Source: JAENWD01 sp963796915 (GTDB taxonomy: Bacteria > Acidobacteriota > Vicinamibacteria > Vicinamibacterales > JAENWD01). From it: a DNA stretch of 64,000 bases. The position numbers and the translations under genes were made by a program. Under the pieces are notes generated by a model. It had not been told where the DNA came from. It saw only the letters and a program-made list of their open reading frames with translations, and ran no database searches. Numbering within the stretch: position 1 is the stretch's first letter; each line of letters opens with the position of its first letter. The stretch lies in NCBI GenBank assembly GCA_963796915.1, contig CAWCNI010000002.1:372001-436000 (forward strand). Direction: 5' to 3'. Shown piece after piece: positions 45,103 through 54,113 of the stretch.

Positions 45103-46671
45103 ATGAGCACGACGCGCATCGCGCTCGCTCTCGTGATCGTCGGCGCGCTGCTGGTCGGCGCGCTCAGTGTCACAGGCGATCGGCACCGGTATCCCGCCGC
45201 CGACGCCGACGCCGTGAAGTACCTGCAGGCCGCCGAAAGCTTGCTGGCCGGCACCGGCCTGACCACGCCCAGAGACGCCGTCTCGGCGCCGTGGGGCGAG
45301 GTGCGAGAGCCGTATCGGAACTGGCCGCCTGGGTATTCGCTGTTGATCGCCGCGGTCTCGAAAGCCACCGGGGCCGCGGTGATGCCCTCCGGCCTCTGGA
45401 TTAGCCGATGCGCCCTGGCGCTTCTGCCGATGGCAATGCTGTTTTGCCTCGGGCCGCTCCGGCTCGAGGGATGGGCCGCCGCGATTGCTCTGCTCGCGGC
45501 GTTCTCGAGCGGGTTCCTGTGGAGCGGCATGGTGCCTCGCTCGGACGCGCCGTTCTGCTTGATGGTCTGTCTCGTCCTGCTGTCGTTACGGCGATTTCTT
45601 GCCACGGAGCGGGCGGGATGGCTCTTCGCGGCGGCGCTTCTGGCCGGCCTGAGTTACACGGTCCGCACCGTTGGCGTCGCCCTCGTGCTGGCTGTGCCGC
45701 TGGCGTTGACGATTGCCCGGATCAGAAGCGGGCACACGCGTTCGGTGGCGGCGGTTCTCCGGGCCCCAGCGCTGTGGACAGTGTCGGCGGCAGTACCGGT
45801 GGCTGCGCTGCTCGCCTACAACCTGAAGACGTTCGGTCAGCTTCAGCCGTATTCGCTGCCGCCCTCGACGGTGGGCCTCGTCGCCAACATCCGCTGGCTG
45901 ATGGCAGCGGTCATCAGCGACGCCAGCAGCACCAGCGCGGCGGGCCCGTGGATTGCGTGGACCTGGCCTGCGCTGATGGCGGCGAGCCTGTTGGCGGGTT
46001 ACACGCTGGCGATGTTCTGTCGAAGGAGGATTCTGGATCCGTCTGTGTCGAATGGCGACGCGGCCTTCGCGCTCACGCTGGTACTCTACGCGCTGGGCTC
46101 GGCGGCCATACTGGTACTGGGCCGGACGAAGTATCAGTGGGGCGAGCTGATCAACGACCGTTACGTCGCGCAGTTCACCTGGATCGTCATGGCCGTTGTA
46201 TTGTGCTGGGCTCGTGACACGTGGTCGTCGCCCTCACAACGACGGGCACTCACGGTGGCCGTTGCCATCGTCTGCGTGGCCGCAGCAGTCCCGAGAGTGC
46301 TGATCATGTCGCGGACAGGAGACTCGCCGTCGCTGGCCGTAGCGGCAAGCCAGCCGCTGCAGCGATCGCTGCGTCAATGGGCGGCCAGCGGCGACACCAT
46401 CGTGTCGAACGACGCCCTGCTGCTCAGTCTGCTTGGCGGAGTCAGCGTCCGGCAACTGCAGCAGGCACCAGGCGCAGGCTGCGGCAAGGTATTTTCCGCG
46501 CCGCTAGCCGCCCTGGAACACAACCCGGAGCTGTCACCTGTCTCGCTTCACGCGGTCATGGTCCTGCAGAACCCGTGCATCGACTACAGCCCGGATGCAG
46601 GCCGATCAGGATGGGCCGTCGAACAATCGACGCCCGCCTACGTCGTGCTGAAGTCCCCGACGCCTCGCTGA
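45103..46671 (+). CDS. GT-C-like polytopic membrane protein, tandem paralogue 2
   Basis: 522 residues from ATG 45103; a GTG at 45049 overlapping the upstream stop is a possible alternative, but alignment to the paralogue supports 45103. Shared blocks: YPAADADAVKYLQAAESLLAG, YRNWPPGYSLLIAAVSKATG, SGFLWSGMVPRSDAPF, GLSYTVRTVGVALVLAVP, PPSTVGLVANIRWLM and RTKYQWGELINDRYVAQFTW. The C-terminal domain has the matching Cys positions. A tandem duplication kept at moderate divergence, suggesting different sugars or acceptors. Its stop is 25 bases from the stop of the convergent giant gene. Confidence 0.75.
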   Translation: MSTTRIALALVIVGALLVGALSVTGDRHRYPAADADAVKYLQAAESLLAGTGLTTPRDAVSAPWGEVREPYRNWPPGYSLLIAAVSKATGAAVMPSGLWISRCALALLPMAMLFCLGPLRLEGWAAAIALLAAFSSGFLWSGMVPRSDAPFCLMVCLVLLSLRRFLATERAGWLFAAALLAGLSYTVRTVGVALVLAVPLALTIARIRSGHTRSVAAVLRAPALWTVSAAVPVAALLAYNLKTFGQLQPYSLPPSTVGLVANIRWLMAAVISDASSTSAAGPWIAWTWPALMAASLLAGYTLAMFCRRRILDPSVSNGDAAFALTLVLYALGSAAILVLGRTKYQWGELINDRYVAQFTWIVMAVVLCWARDTWSSPSQRRALTVAVAIVCVAAAVPRVLIMSRTGDSPSLAVAASQPLQRSLRQWAASGDTIVSNDALLLSLLGGVSVRQLQQAPGAGCGKVFSAPLAALEHNPELSPVSLHAVMVLQNPCIDYSPDAGRSGWAVEQSTPAYVVLKSPTPR

Positions 46672-46695
46672 TCCGCTCGCCGCGAAGCGCGCTCC

Positions 46696-49600
46696 TTAGT
46701 TCAACGCTGCAGCCTGCAGCGTGACGTTCCCGTACTGACCGCTGGTGGTCAGCTGCTTCCACTGAACGATCAGAGTCTTGCCGGCGCTGGCGGCGGAATA
46801 CGTGATCTGGTAAACGCCGTCGTACTGGCCAGTCGTGCCGATGACTGGGCTGACAAACGCCGGTGCCGAGCCGTCGGAGAGCGTGGCCGTCAACTGCGCC
46901 GTTGAGTAGTAGCCGCCGACGTACAGCGTGAGCGTTCGGACCGTAGGGTCCGCTGGGAGCGAGATCCTGAAGCCAGTGTTATTCCCGACGACAAAAACCC
47001 CCGCCGTGGAGCTGCCGCTGGCGGTTGGCGTGCCGTCGGTCCACGTCATCGTGCGCGGGTCGTTGGTGTAGGTCAGCAGAGTGACTCCGCCGAAGGTCGT
47101 GTATGCCGGAATCTGACTGCCGCCGCTCGCCTTGTGATCGGTGCCGGGCCAACGGACCCAGTCGGACGTACCCACTGTCGTCAGGTTGACCGGCGTCGTC
47201 GGAGCCAGAACCGCGCCGGCCAGACTGCCGCTGCCGGTTGCGGCGGAAGCAAAGCCGCTGTTCTGGGCAGACAGCGCGCTGGTGCCCGCGGGGTTGGTGG
47301 CGGTGACGCCGTAGTAGTACGTCGTGTCTGGCGTCGGAGTGGTGTCGGTGAATGCCGCAGATGTCGGTGTGCCGATCGAAATGCCCTGCGTGCCGGCATT
47401 CGTCGAGCGATAGACCGTGTAGCTGGTCGCGCCGCTGACTGCGGTCCACGTGACACTGACGCTGGTCGGCGAGGTGCCGTCACTGGCGGCGACGTTGGTC
47501 GGCACGGCTGGCGGTGAGAGCGAGGCAAAGCCGCTGTTCTGCGCGGACAGGGCGCTGGTGCCGCCAGCGTTGGTGGCGGTCACGCCGTAGTAGTAGACGA
47601 CGCCCGGCGTGACGGTCCCGTCGGCGAAGGAGGCGACGGTTGACGTGCCGACGAGCGAGCCTTGCGCGCCCGCTGTCGGCGACCGGTAGATCGTGTAGCT
47701 GGTCGCGCCGCTGACCGCGGTCCACGTGACGCTGACACTGGTCGGCGACGTGCCGTCGCTGGCCGCGACGTTGGTCGGCACGCCGGGCGGCGCCACCGCG
47801 GCGAAGCCGCTGTCCTGCGCCGACAACAGGCTGGTGCCGCCGGCGTTGCTGGCGGTGACGCCGTAGTAGTAGGTCGTGCCCGGCGTGGCGGTGGTGTCCT
47901 GGAAGGGCGGCGCGGACGGCGTGCCGATGGCGCTGCCCTGCGTGCCGCTGCTGGTCGAGCGGTAGACGGCGTAGCTGGTCGCGCCGCTGACCGCCGTCCA
48001 CGTGACGGTGACGTTGGTGGTCGACGTGCCGTCACTGGCGGCGACATTGGTCGGCACGCCCGGCGCCGTGACGCCGCCGGCGGAGACCGCGGCGGCCTGC
48101 AGCGTGACGTTGCCGAACTGGCCGGTCGTGGTGAGCTGCTTCCACTGCACCGTCAGCTTCTGGTTGACGCTGGCCGCCGAATACGTGAGCTGATACGTCC
48201 CGTCGTACTGGCCGTTGGTGCCGACGATCGGACTGACGTAGGCCGGCGCCGAGCCGTCCGACAAGGTGGCCGTCAGCTGCGCCGTGGAGTTGTAGCCGCC
48301 GGCGTAGACGGTCAGCGTACGGACCGTCGGATCGGCCGGCGCCGTGAACTTGAACCCGGTCCCGTTGCCGACCACGTAGATGCCCGCGGTCGTCGATCCA
48401 GACGCTGTCGGCGTGCCGTCGCTCCACGCGACTGTTCGCGGGTCGTCCGGGTAGGTCAGCAACGAGCCCGCCAGCAGCGTGTACTGCGAGATCTGGCCGC
48501 CGCCCGTCGCTTTGTGATCGGTGCCTGGCCACCGGATCCAGTCGGCGGAGCCAATGGTGGTCAGGTTGACCGGTGTCGTCGGTGCCAGGGCTGCCCCGGC
48601 CAGACTGCCACTGCCGCTCGCGACCGAGGCAAAGCCGCTGTTCTGCGCGGACAGGGCGCTGGTGCCGCCGGCGTTGGTGGCGGTCACGCCGTAGTAGTAG
48701 ACGACGCCCGGCGTGACGGTCCCGTCGGCGAAGGAGGCGACGGTTGACGTGCCGACGAGCGAGCCTTGCGCGCCCGCTGTCGGCGACCGGTAGATCGTGT
48801 AGCTGGTCGCGCCGCTGACCGCGGTCCACGTGACGCTGACACTGGTCGGCGACGTGCCGTCGCTGGCCGCGACGTTGGTCGGCACGCCGGGCGGCGCCAC
48901 CGCGGCGAAGCCGCTGTCCTGCGCCGACAACAGGCTGGTGCCGCCGGCGTTGCTGGCGGTGACGCCGTAGTAGTAGGTCGTGCCCGGCGTGGCGGTGGTG
49001 TCCTGGAAGGGCGGCGCGGACGGCGTGCCGATGGCGCTGCCCTGCGTGCCGCTGCTGGTCGAGCGGTAGACGGCGTAGCTGGTCGCGCCGCTGACCGCCG
49101 TCCACGTGACGGTGACGTTGGTGGTCGACGTGCCGTCACTGGCGGCGACATTGGTCGGCACGCCCGGCGCCGTGACGCCGCCGGCGGAGACCGCGGCGGC
49201 CTGCAGCGTGACGTTGCCGAACTGGCCGGTCGTGGTGAGCTGCTTCCACTGCACCGTCAGCTTCTGGTTGACGCTGGCCGCCGAATACGTGAGCTGATAC
49301 GTCCCGTCGTACTGGCCGTTGGTGCCGACGATCGGACTGACGTAGGCCGGCGCCGAGCCGTCCGACAAGGTGGCCGTCAGCTGCGCCGTGGAGTTGTAGC
49401 CGCCGGCGTAGACGGTCAGCGTACGGACCGTCGGATCGGCCGGCGCCGTGAACTTGAACCCGGTCCCGTTGCCGACCACGTAGATGCCCGCGGTCGTCGA
49501 TCCAGACGCTGTCGGCGTGCCGTCGCTCCACGCGACTGTTCGCGGGTCGTCCGGGTAGGTCAGCAACGAGCCCGCCAGCAGCGTGTACTGCGAGATCTGG

Positions 49601-52593
49601 CTGCCGCCGGTCGCCTTGTGATCGGTGCCCGGCCACCGGATCCAGTCCGACGAGCCAGTCGTCGTGAGGTTGGCTGGCGAGACTGTCGCCAGCACCGCGC
49701 CATTCAGGCTGCCGCTGCCCGTGACGACGGAGGCGAAGCCGCTGTTCTGCGCGGACAACGGGCTGGTGCCTGCGCCGTTGGTGGCCGTCAGCGAGTAGTA
49801 GTAGATCGTGCCTGGCGTGACAGTCGGGTCGATGAACGGCGATGCCGTCGGCGAGCCAATCGCGCCGCCCTGCACGCCGGACGCCGTGGATCGATAGACC
49901 GTGTAGTTGCTGGCGCCCGTGACGGCCGTCCACGTCACTGTGACGCTGGCTGTCGAGGTGCCATCGCTGGCCGCGACGTTGGTTGGCGTCGCCGGCGCCT
50001 GCAATTGCGCGTAGCCGCTGTCCTGTGCCGAGAGCGCGCTGCTGCCAGCCCCGTTGGTGGCCGTCACCCCGTAGTAGTAGACCAGCCCCGGCGTCGCGGT
50101 GATGTCCAGGAACGATGGCGACGTGGGCGTGCCGATGGACGAGCCCTGCACACCCGCGGTCGTCGAGCGATAGACGGTGTAGCTCGTCGCGCCGTTGGCC
50201 GGGTCCCAGGTCACGTTGACACTGGACGACGACGTGCCGTCGGTCGCTGCGACGTTGGTCGGGGCCGATGGCGGGGTGGTTGCCCCTCCGCCCAGCGCGG
50301 CGGCCTGCAGCGTGATGTTGCCGCTGCCGTTGTGCTGCGTCCAGGTGACGATGATCCGCTGACCGGCCGACGCCGCCCGGTAGGTGATCGTCTGAACCAC
50401 GTCGTACTGCCCCGTTCCGGAGAACTGCGGGCTGAGGACGTCGGGCGCTGAGCCGTCTGTCAGGTGCGCGGTCAGATAGGCGGTCGAGTTGAAGCCGCCG
50501 GCGTAGACCGTCAGCGTTCGAGGCGTCGTGTCTGCCGGCGCGGAAAGCGTGAACGTCGCTCCGACGAGGTTCACGTAGATGCCGGATTGCGTCGTCCCGC
50601 TCACGGGGCTCGTGCCATCAGACCAGGTCAACGTTCGCGGGTCGTTCGTGTAGGTGCTGTTCGTGCCTGGCGACGCGCTGATCGTGACGTTGCTGATCTG
50701 GCTGCCGCCGGTCGCTTTCTTCGCGTAGCCTGGCCAGCGGGCCCAGTCGGAGGTGCCCACCGCCGTCAGGTCGGCAGTTGCCGACGATTGCGTGGCCGAG
50801 ACCGCCAGCGCGCCGGTTGGCGGCGTGAGCGAGTCCAGCAGGCCATAGACCACCAGCTGATTCGAGAACGTCGCCATGTAAACGTGCCCGTTGGCCACCG
50901 TCGGCGCCACGTACTTGGCGTAGTTGCCGATCGGGTCGCGCAACGGGGTCTGCTGGCTGGTCCACAGCTGCCGGGTGAGATCGCTGGCATCGAATGCGCG
51001 CAGGATGCCGGGGACGACGGCGACCTCGGCATCCGAGTTGGCCGGCATCGACACCCACACAATGCCGGAGCCGGGAGTCGAGTCCTGCGCCGAGATGCTC
51101 ATGAAGCCGCCCGGCATGCCGGGTGGCGCCGTAAACGTCGTCTTCGTGAGCGGCGTCGTGTCGAACCGGAGACCGTTGAAGTGGAACGCCTTCAGGTAGT
51201 CCTGTTCGCCCATGACGTAGATCAGGGGCCCGCCAGGACCGTTCCAGTACACGGGGCTGCCGTGGATGTGACCGCCTGACGTCGCCTGGAAGCTTTGGAC
51301 GATCTGCGAGTTGCCGGGCAGCAGGTGGCCCAGGTCGCTCCGATCCATCAGGAAGAACGTGCCGGCCTTGCCACCGCTGATCGCCAGGTTCGTGTCCGGA
51401 ATCAGCAGCGGACCCGACGATCCGAAGTCCAGGTCCTCGCCATTCAGGAATGCCCAGTTGTCCGGCGCGAACCAGTCGGTCACCGTATCGAGGAGCGGCG
51501 AGAGCTTCACGACAGCCTCGCCGTAGTCCCTGCCGCCGGAGTTGGCGGTGAAGGTGCCGTTCCCGCTGGTCGCGTAGACGCTGCCGAACTCGTCGATCGC
51601 GGCGCCCTGTCCGGCCTGCCAGATGCCGGCCTCGCTGCCGTTCGGCGTCACCGACCACGCGCGGATCTGGTTCAGTGTCGAAGCGTCGTAGGCCATGATC
51701 CACCCGTGATACGGATCGCGGTCCTCGACCGACGCCCACATGATGTAGATCAGGCCGTTGCCCAGCGCGAGCGCCGAGCGCTGGTTCTCGCGCAACGGAT
51801 TGAAGACGATCTGGCCGCCGGTCGCGTCATAGCCCGAACCCGGCACTGACGCCTGGATCTCGGCAGGACCGCCGAACTTCTCCGCGCCGCTTCTGATGTC
51901 AAGAGCGTGGAGCCGCTGGACGTAACGCGTCGTCGCGCCGTTTATCTCCTTCGTCCTTGCGACCAGGTAGATCGTCCCGGTGGACTGATCGATGACCGGC
52001 GTGCCCATGATCCCGACGGGACTCGGGTTGCGGATGTTGTTTCGCTGCTCGACGTCGCCGGCGGGCACCGGGATCACGTTCGGCGGGCTGTTGAACGTGA
52101 CGTACCACAGCGGCTGCGCGTTGCTTCCGCGATTGTTGTCGGCGTCGAACGCGTAGACGGAGTTGTTCATCGTGGCGACGAACACCACGTTGTGGGTGCC
52201 CTTCCCCGCGATCGCGACGTTCGGGATGACCAGCGGCTGCGCGTAGGTGTCGCCGTCTACCGGCTGAGTGAAGAGTTTGCCGAACTGCGAGGGGTTGACG
52301 GTGGTCGTCGTGAGCTCGGTCTCTGCGAGGTTGGCGCCGGTCCGGAAGTTGTCGTTGTGTTGCGTCCAGACGGCAACCGGCGCGGGAGCGGCAGATGTAT
52401 TCGTCCAGACCAGGAAGCCGACACCGGCCACAGCGGCCGCGGTCAGGGCCAGCGAGGATGCCAGCAGCCAGATCCTGGAGCGCGCAAATTTCGACGGAAC
52501 ATCTTCACTCCTCGGCCGCGTCTGTCGAACGGGCCGAACTCTTGATTTCGTCGGTCCCTGATTTGCGGACCGGTTCAGGCGTCCCACTCGCAA
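46696..52593 (-). CDS. Giant secreted repeat protein: beta-propeller plus fibronectin type III and jelly-roll-like repeats
   Basis: 1965 residues. Residues 41-63 form a TM/signal segment after a basic N-terminus. About 75-600 is a PQQ/YncE-like beta-propeller (VVFVATMNNSVYAFDADN, GIMGTPVIDQSTGTIYLVA, HGSPVYWNGPGGPLIYVMG). Then four copies of a domain of about 150 residues marked by SDWIRWPG, LTVYAGGYNSTA, LSDGSAP and TLQAA, alternating with seven fibronectin type III domains (PTNVAASDGTS, TVTWTAV, YYYGVTATN). Order after the propeller: B-Fn-Fn-B-Fn-Fn-B-Fn-Fn-Fn-B. No PEP-CTERM or LPXTG-like end. Likely a surface adhesin or matrix protein. Residues about 998-1323 and 1366-1691 are almost identical. 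Confidence 0.9.
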   Translation of the reverse strand: MRVGRLNRSANQGPTKSRVRPVRQTRPRSEDVPSKFARSRIWLLASSLALTAAAVAGVGFLVWTNTSAAPAPVAVWTQHNDNFRTGANLAETELTTTTVNPSQFGKLFTQPVDGDTYAQPLVIPNVAIAGKGTHNVVFVATMNNSVYAFDADNNRGSNAQPLWYVTFNSPPNVIPVPAGDVEQRNNIRNPSPVGIMGTPVIDQSTGTIYLVARTKEINGATTRYVQRLHALDIRSGAEKFGGPAEIQASVPGSGYDATGGQIVFNPLRENQRSALALGNGLIYIMWASVEDRDPYHGWIMAYDASTLNQIRAWSVTPNGSEAGIWQAGQGAAIDEFGSVYATSGNGTFTANSGGRDYGEAVVKLSPLLDTVTDWFAPDNWAFLNGEDLDFGSSGPLLIPDTNLAISGGKAGTFFLMDRSDLGHLLPGNSQIVQSFQATSGGHIHGSPVYWNGPGGPLIYVMGEQDYLKAFHFNGLRFDTTPLTKTTFTAPPGMPGGFMSISAQDSTPGSGIVWVSMPANSDAEVAVVPGILRAFDASDLTRQLWTSQQTPLRDPIGNYAKYVAPTVANGHVYMATFSNQLVVYGLLDSLTPPTGALAVSATQSSATADLTAVGTSDWARWPGYAKKATGGSQISNVTISASPGTNSTYTNDPRTLTWSDGTSPVSGTTQSGIYVNLVGATFTLSAPADTTPRTLTVYAGGFNSTAYLTAHLTDGSAPDVLSPQFSGTGQYDVVQTITYRAASAGQRIIVTWTQHNGSGNITLQAAALGGGATTPPSAPTNVAATDGTSSSSVNVTWDPANGATSYTVYRSTTAGVQGSSIGTPTSPSFLDITATPGLVYYYGVTATNGAGSSALSAQDSGYAQLQAPATPTNVAASDGTSTASVTVTWTAVTGASNYTVYRSTASGVQGGAIGSPTASPFIDPTVTPGTIYYYSLTATNGAGTSPLSAQNSGFASVVTGSGSLNGAVLATVSPANLTTTGSSDWIRWPGTDHKATGGSQISQYTLLAGSLLTYPDDPRTVAWSDGTPTASGSTTAGIYVVGNGTGFKFTAPADPTVRTLTVYAGGYNSTAQLTATLSDGSAPAYVSPIVGTNGQYDGTYQLTYSAASVNQKLTVQWKQLTTTGQFGNVTLQAAAVSAGGVTAPGVPTNVAASDGTSTTNVTVTWTAVSGATSYAVYRSTSSGTQGSAIGTPSAPPFQDTTATPGTTYYYGVTASNAGGTSLLSAQDSGFAAVAPPGVPTNVAASDGTSPTSVSVTWTAVSGATSYTIYRSPTAGAQGSLVGTSTVASFADGTVTPGVVYYYGVTATNAGGTSALSAQNSGFASVASGSGSLAGAALAPTTPVNLTTIGSADWIRWPGTDHKATGGGQISQYTLLAGSLLTYPDDPRTVAWSDGTPTASGSTTAGIYVVGNGTGFKFTAPADPTVRTLTVYAGGYNSTAQLTATLSDGSAPAYVSPIVGTNGQYDGTYQLTYSAASVNQKLTVQWKQLTTTGQFGNVTLQAAAVSAGGVTAPGVPTNVAASDGTSTTNVTVTWTAVSGATSYAVYRSTSSGTQGSAIGTPSAPPFQDTTATPGTTYYYGVTASNAGGTSLLSAQDSGFAAVAPPGVPTNVAASDGTSPTSVSVTWTAVSGATSYTIYRSPTAGAQGSLVGTSTVASFADGTVTPGVVYYYGVTATNAGGTSALSAQNSGFASLSPPAVPTNVAASDGTSPTSVSVTWTAVSGATSYTVYRSTNAGTQGISIGTPTSAAFTDTTPTPDTTYYYGVTATNPAGTSALSAQNSGFASAATGSGSLAGAVLAPTTPVNLTTVGTSDWVRWPGTDHKASGGSQIPAYTTFGGVTLLTYTNDPRTMTWTDGTPTASGSSTAGVFVVGNNTGFRISLPADPTVRTLTLYVGGYYSTAQLTATLSDGSAPAFVSPVIGTTGQYDGVYQITYSAASAGKTLIVQWKQLTTSGQYGNVTLQAAALN
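47521..48497. repeat. Internal near-perfect direct repeat, copy 1
   Basis: Matches 48625-49601 over 977 bases at an offset of exactly 1104 bases (368 codons); one mismatch was noticed (47566 against 48670). It encodes two Fn3 domains plus most of one B domain. Confidence 0.9.
48625..49601. repeat. Internal near-perfect direct repeat, copy 2
   Basis: Second copy of the 977-base repeat. Identity stops abruptly at both edges (48624 and 49602), which suggests a recent unequal exchange or gene conversion. Confidence 0.9.
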
Positions 52594-52835
52594 GGACGGC
52601 GGAGCCAGACCGCGCTGCCCTGGGGAACTCGAGCAACGAGTGTCGCATACTCCCGAGGTCGGCTTCCACCCCTAAGTCGTGGCGGTCCAGCCAATTACCT
52701 CTGTCAGGAAGACAATTTTCGCGGCGGCGGCGGAGTGCGTATCTGCTTGTGACGCTCTTGTGTCAGAAGTGACTGCCGAACGGACGGAGAAGGCGCGAAT
52801 TTGCCGCGGCTATACTGCCCCCTGGGAGCCCACTT

Positions 52836-54005
52836 ATGTCCAGCACGTGCCGCCGGCGGTTTCTCAAGCAGGCCATGGGGCTGGCAGTGGCAGCGCCGTT
52901 TGCGGCCGGGCGCGACCTCGCCGCCCTGGCCGGGCAGCCCGGCAAACCTGCGGCTCCGTCCCCCCGATCGCCGGTCGCCATCGCCCGCTGCCCGGACTAC
53001 AGCGATGCGGCCGTGCGGGCCGGCCTGAGCGAGTGCTTCAACCTGCTCGGCGGCCTCGACAAGGTGGCCGCCGGCAAGACAGCCACGATCAAGATCAATC
53101 TCACCGGCAACGAGTTCTGGCCGCTGATGGGGCTCAGTGTCGGCGAGACCTACATGACGCACTACGCGACGGTCTACCACCTCACGGCGTTGCTGCTTGC
53201 CGCCGGGGCCAGGCGCGTCCGCGTCGTCGAGTCGACGGGGCGCCGCTCGCCGCTCGAGGCAACGCTGATCGATGCCGGCTGGGACGTCAAGGCGCTCGGC
53301 GCGCTCGGCACGGTGGCGTTCGAGAACACGCGCAATCGCGGCTCGTTCGACAGCTACGCGACGTTGAAGAGCCCCGATGGCGTCATGTTTGGCTCCTTCG
53401 AGCTGAACCGCGCCTACGCCGACACCGACGTGATGATCTCGCTCGCCAAGCTGAAACAGCACGACACCACGGGCGTCACGCTGACGATGAAGAACATGTT
53501 CGGCATCACGCCGAGCTCGATGTACGGCGGCAAGGCGGGCGACGAAGACTCGACGGCCGGGCGCGGCGCCATTCACGACGCACGCCGCTACGGCGACCTC
53601 GAACTGCCTGGCCAGAACGCGGCGTTTCAGTCGCCAGAGACCGGTGTGCGGGTGCCCACGACCATCGTCGACCTCGGCGCCGCACGCCCCGTCGACATCG
53701 CCATCATCGACGCCGTCAGTGCCGTGACTGGTGGTGAGAGCCGCTATTCAGCGGGTCCGCTGATGCGGGTGGTCCGGCCCGGTGTGCTGATCGCCGGCCG
53801 CAACGCCGTCTCGGTGGACGCCGTCGGCACGGCGATTATGGGATTCGATCCACTTGCGACCAGGACCGGGGTGTTCGCTGGCTGCGAAAACCACCTGATG
53901 CTCGCCGACCAGCGCGGGCTTGGCACCGCCGATCCTGCCCGCATCGAGATCCGCGGCGTCGGCCTGGCCGACGCACGCTGTCCCTACGTCCTGACGACAG
54001 GCTGA
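52836..54005 (+). CDS. DUF362 domain protein with Tat signal
   Basis: 389 residues. CRRRFLKQAMGLAVAAPFAAG is a Tat-type signal. The DUF362 core follows: TIKINLTGNEFWPLMG, HLTALLLAAGARRVRVVES, VMISLAKLKQHDTTGVTLTMKNMFG (the K-x-H-x-x-x...MKN block), and AIIDAVSAVTGGESR with VSVDAVGTAIMG near the end. DUF362 proteins often carry ferredoxin clusters, but no CxxCxxC motif is present here. Function unknown. It is divergent from the giant gene; a TATACT at 52811-52816 is a possible -10. It ends about 100 bases before the convergent PilX stop. Confidence 0.87.
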   Translation: MSSTCRRRFLKQAMGLAVAAPFAAGRDLAALAGQPGKPAAPSPRSPVAIARCPDYSDAAVRAGLSECFNLLGGLDKVAAGKTATIKINLTGNEFWPLMGLSVGETYMTHYATVYHLTALLLAAGARRVRVVESTGRRSPLEATLIDAGWDVKALGALGTVAFENTRNRGSFDSYATLKSPDGVMFGSFELNRAYADTDVMISLAKLKQHDTTGVTLTMKNMFGITPSSMYGGKAGDEDSTAGRGAIHDARRYGDLELPGQNAAFQSPETGVRVPTTIVDLGAARPVDIAIIDAVSAVTGGESRYSAGPLMRVVRPGVLIAGRNAVSVDAVGTAIMGFDPLATRTGVFAGCENHLMLADQRGLGTADPARIEIRGVGLADARCPYVLTTG

Positions 54006-54014
54006 ACATGGCAA

Positions 54015-54050
54015 GAGGCCGCCGGGCAGGTTTCGCCCGGTCGGCCCCTC
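54015..54050. terminator. GC-rich hairpin between convergent DUF362 and PilX genes
   Basis: GGCCGCCGGGC pairs with GCCCGGTCGGCC (one bulged T). There is no T-tract on either strand, so it is at most a weak intrinsic terminator or a Rho-assisted one. Confidence 0.4.
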
Positions 54051-54113
54051 GTGTGTGCTCGGTGTCCTGCTCGCCGCTTCGCTCGCTCTCCGGTGAGAGC
54101 GGCGCTGGCGTGT

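Noticed and set aside
46696..46760. C-terminal sorting signal on the giant protein
   Set aside because: The protein ends in TLQAAALN, with no PEP motif, hydrophobic helix or basic tail.
47521..49601. CRISPR-like or mobile-element reading of the long repeat
   Set aside because: Only two copies of 977 bases, in frame within one protein gene; no spacers, transposase or terminal inverted repeats.
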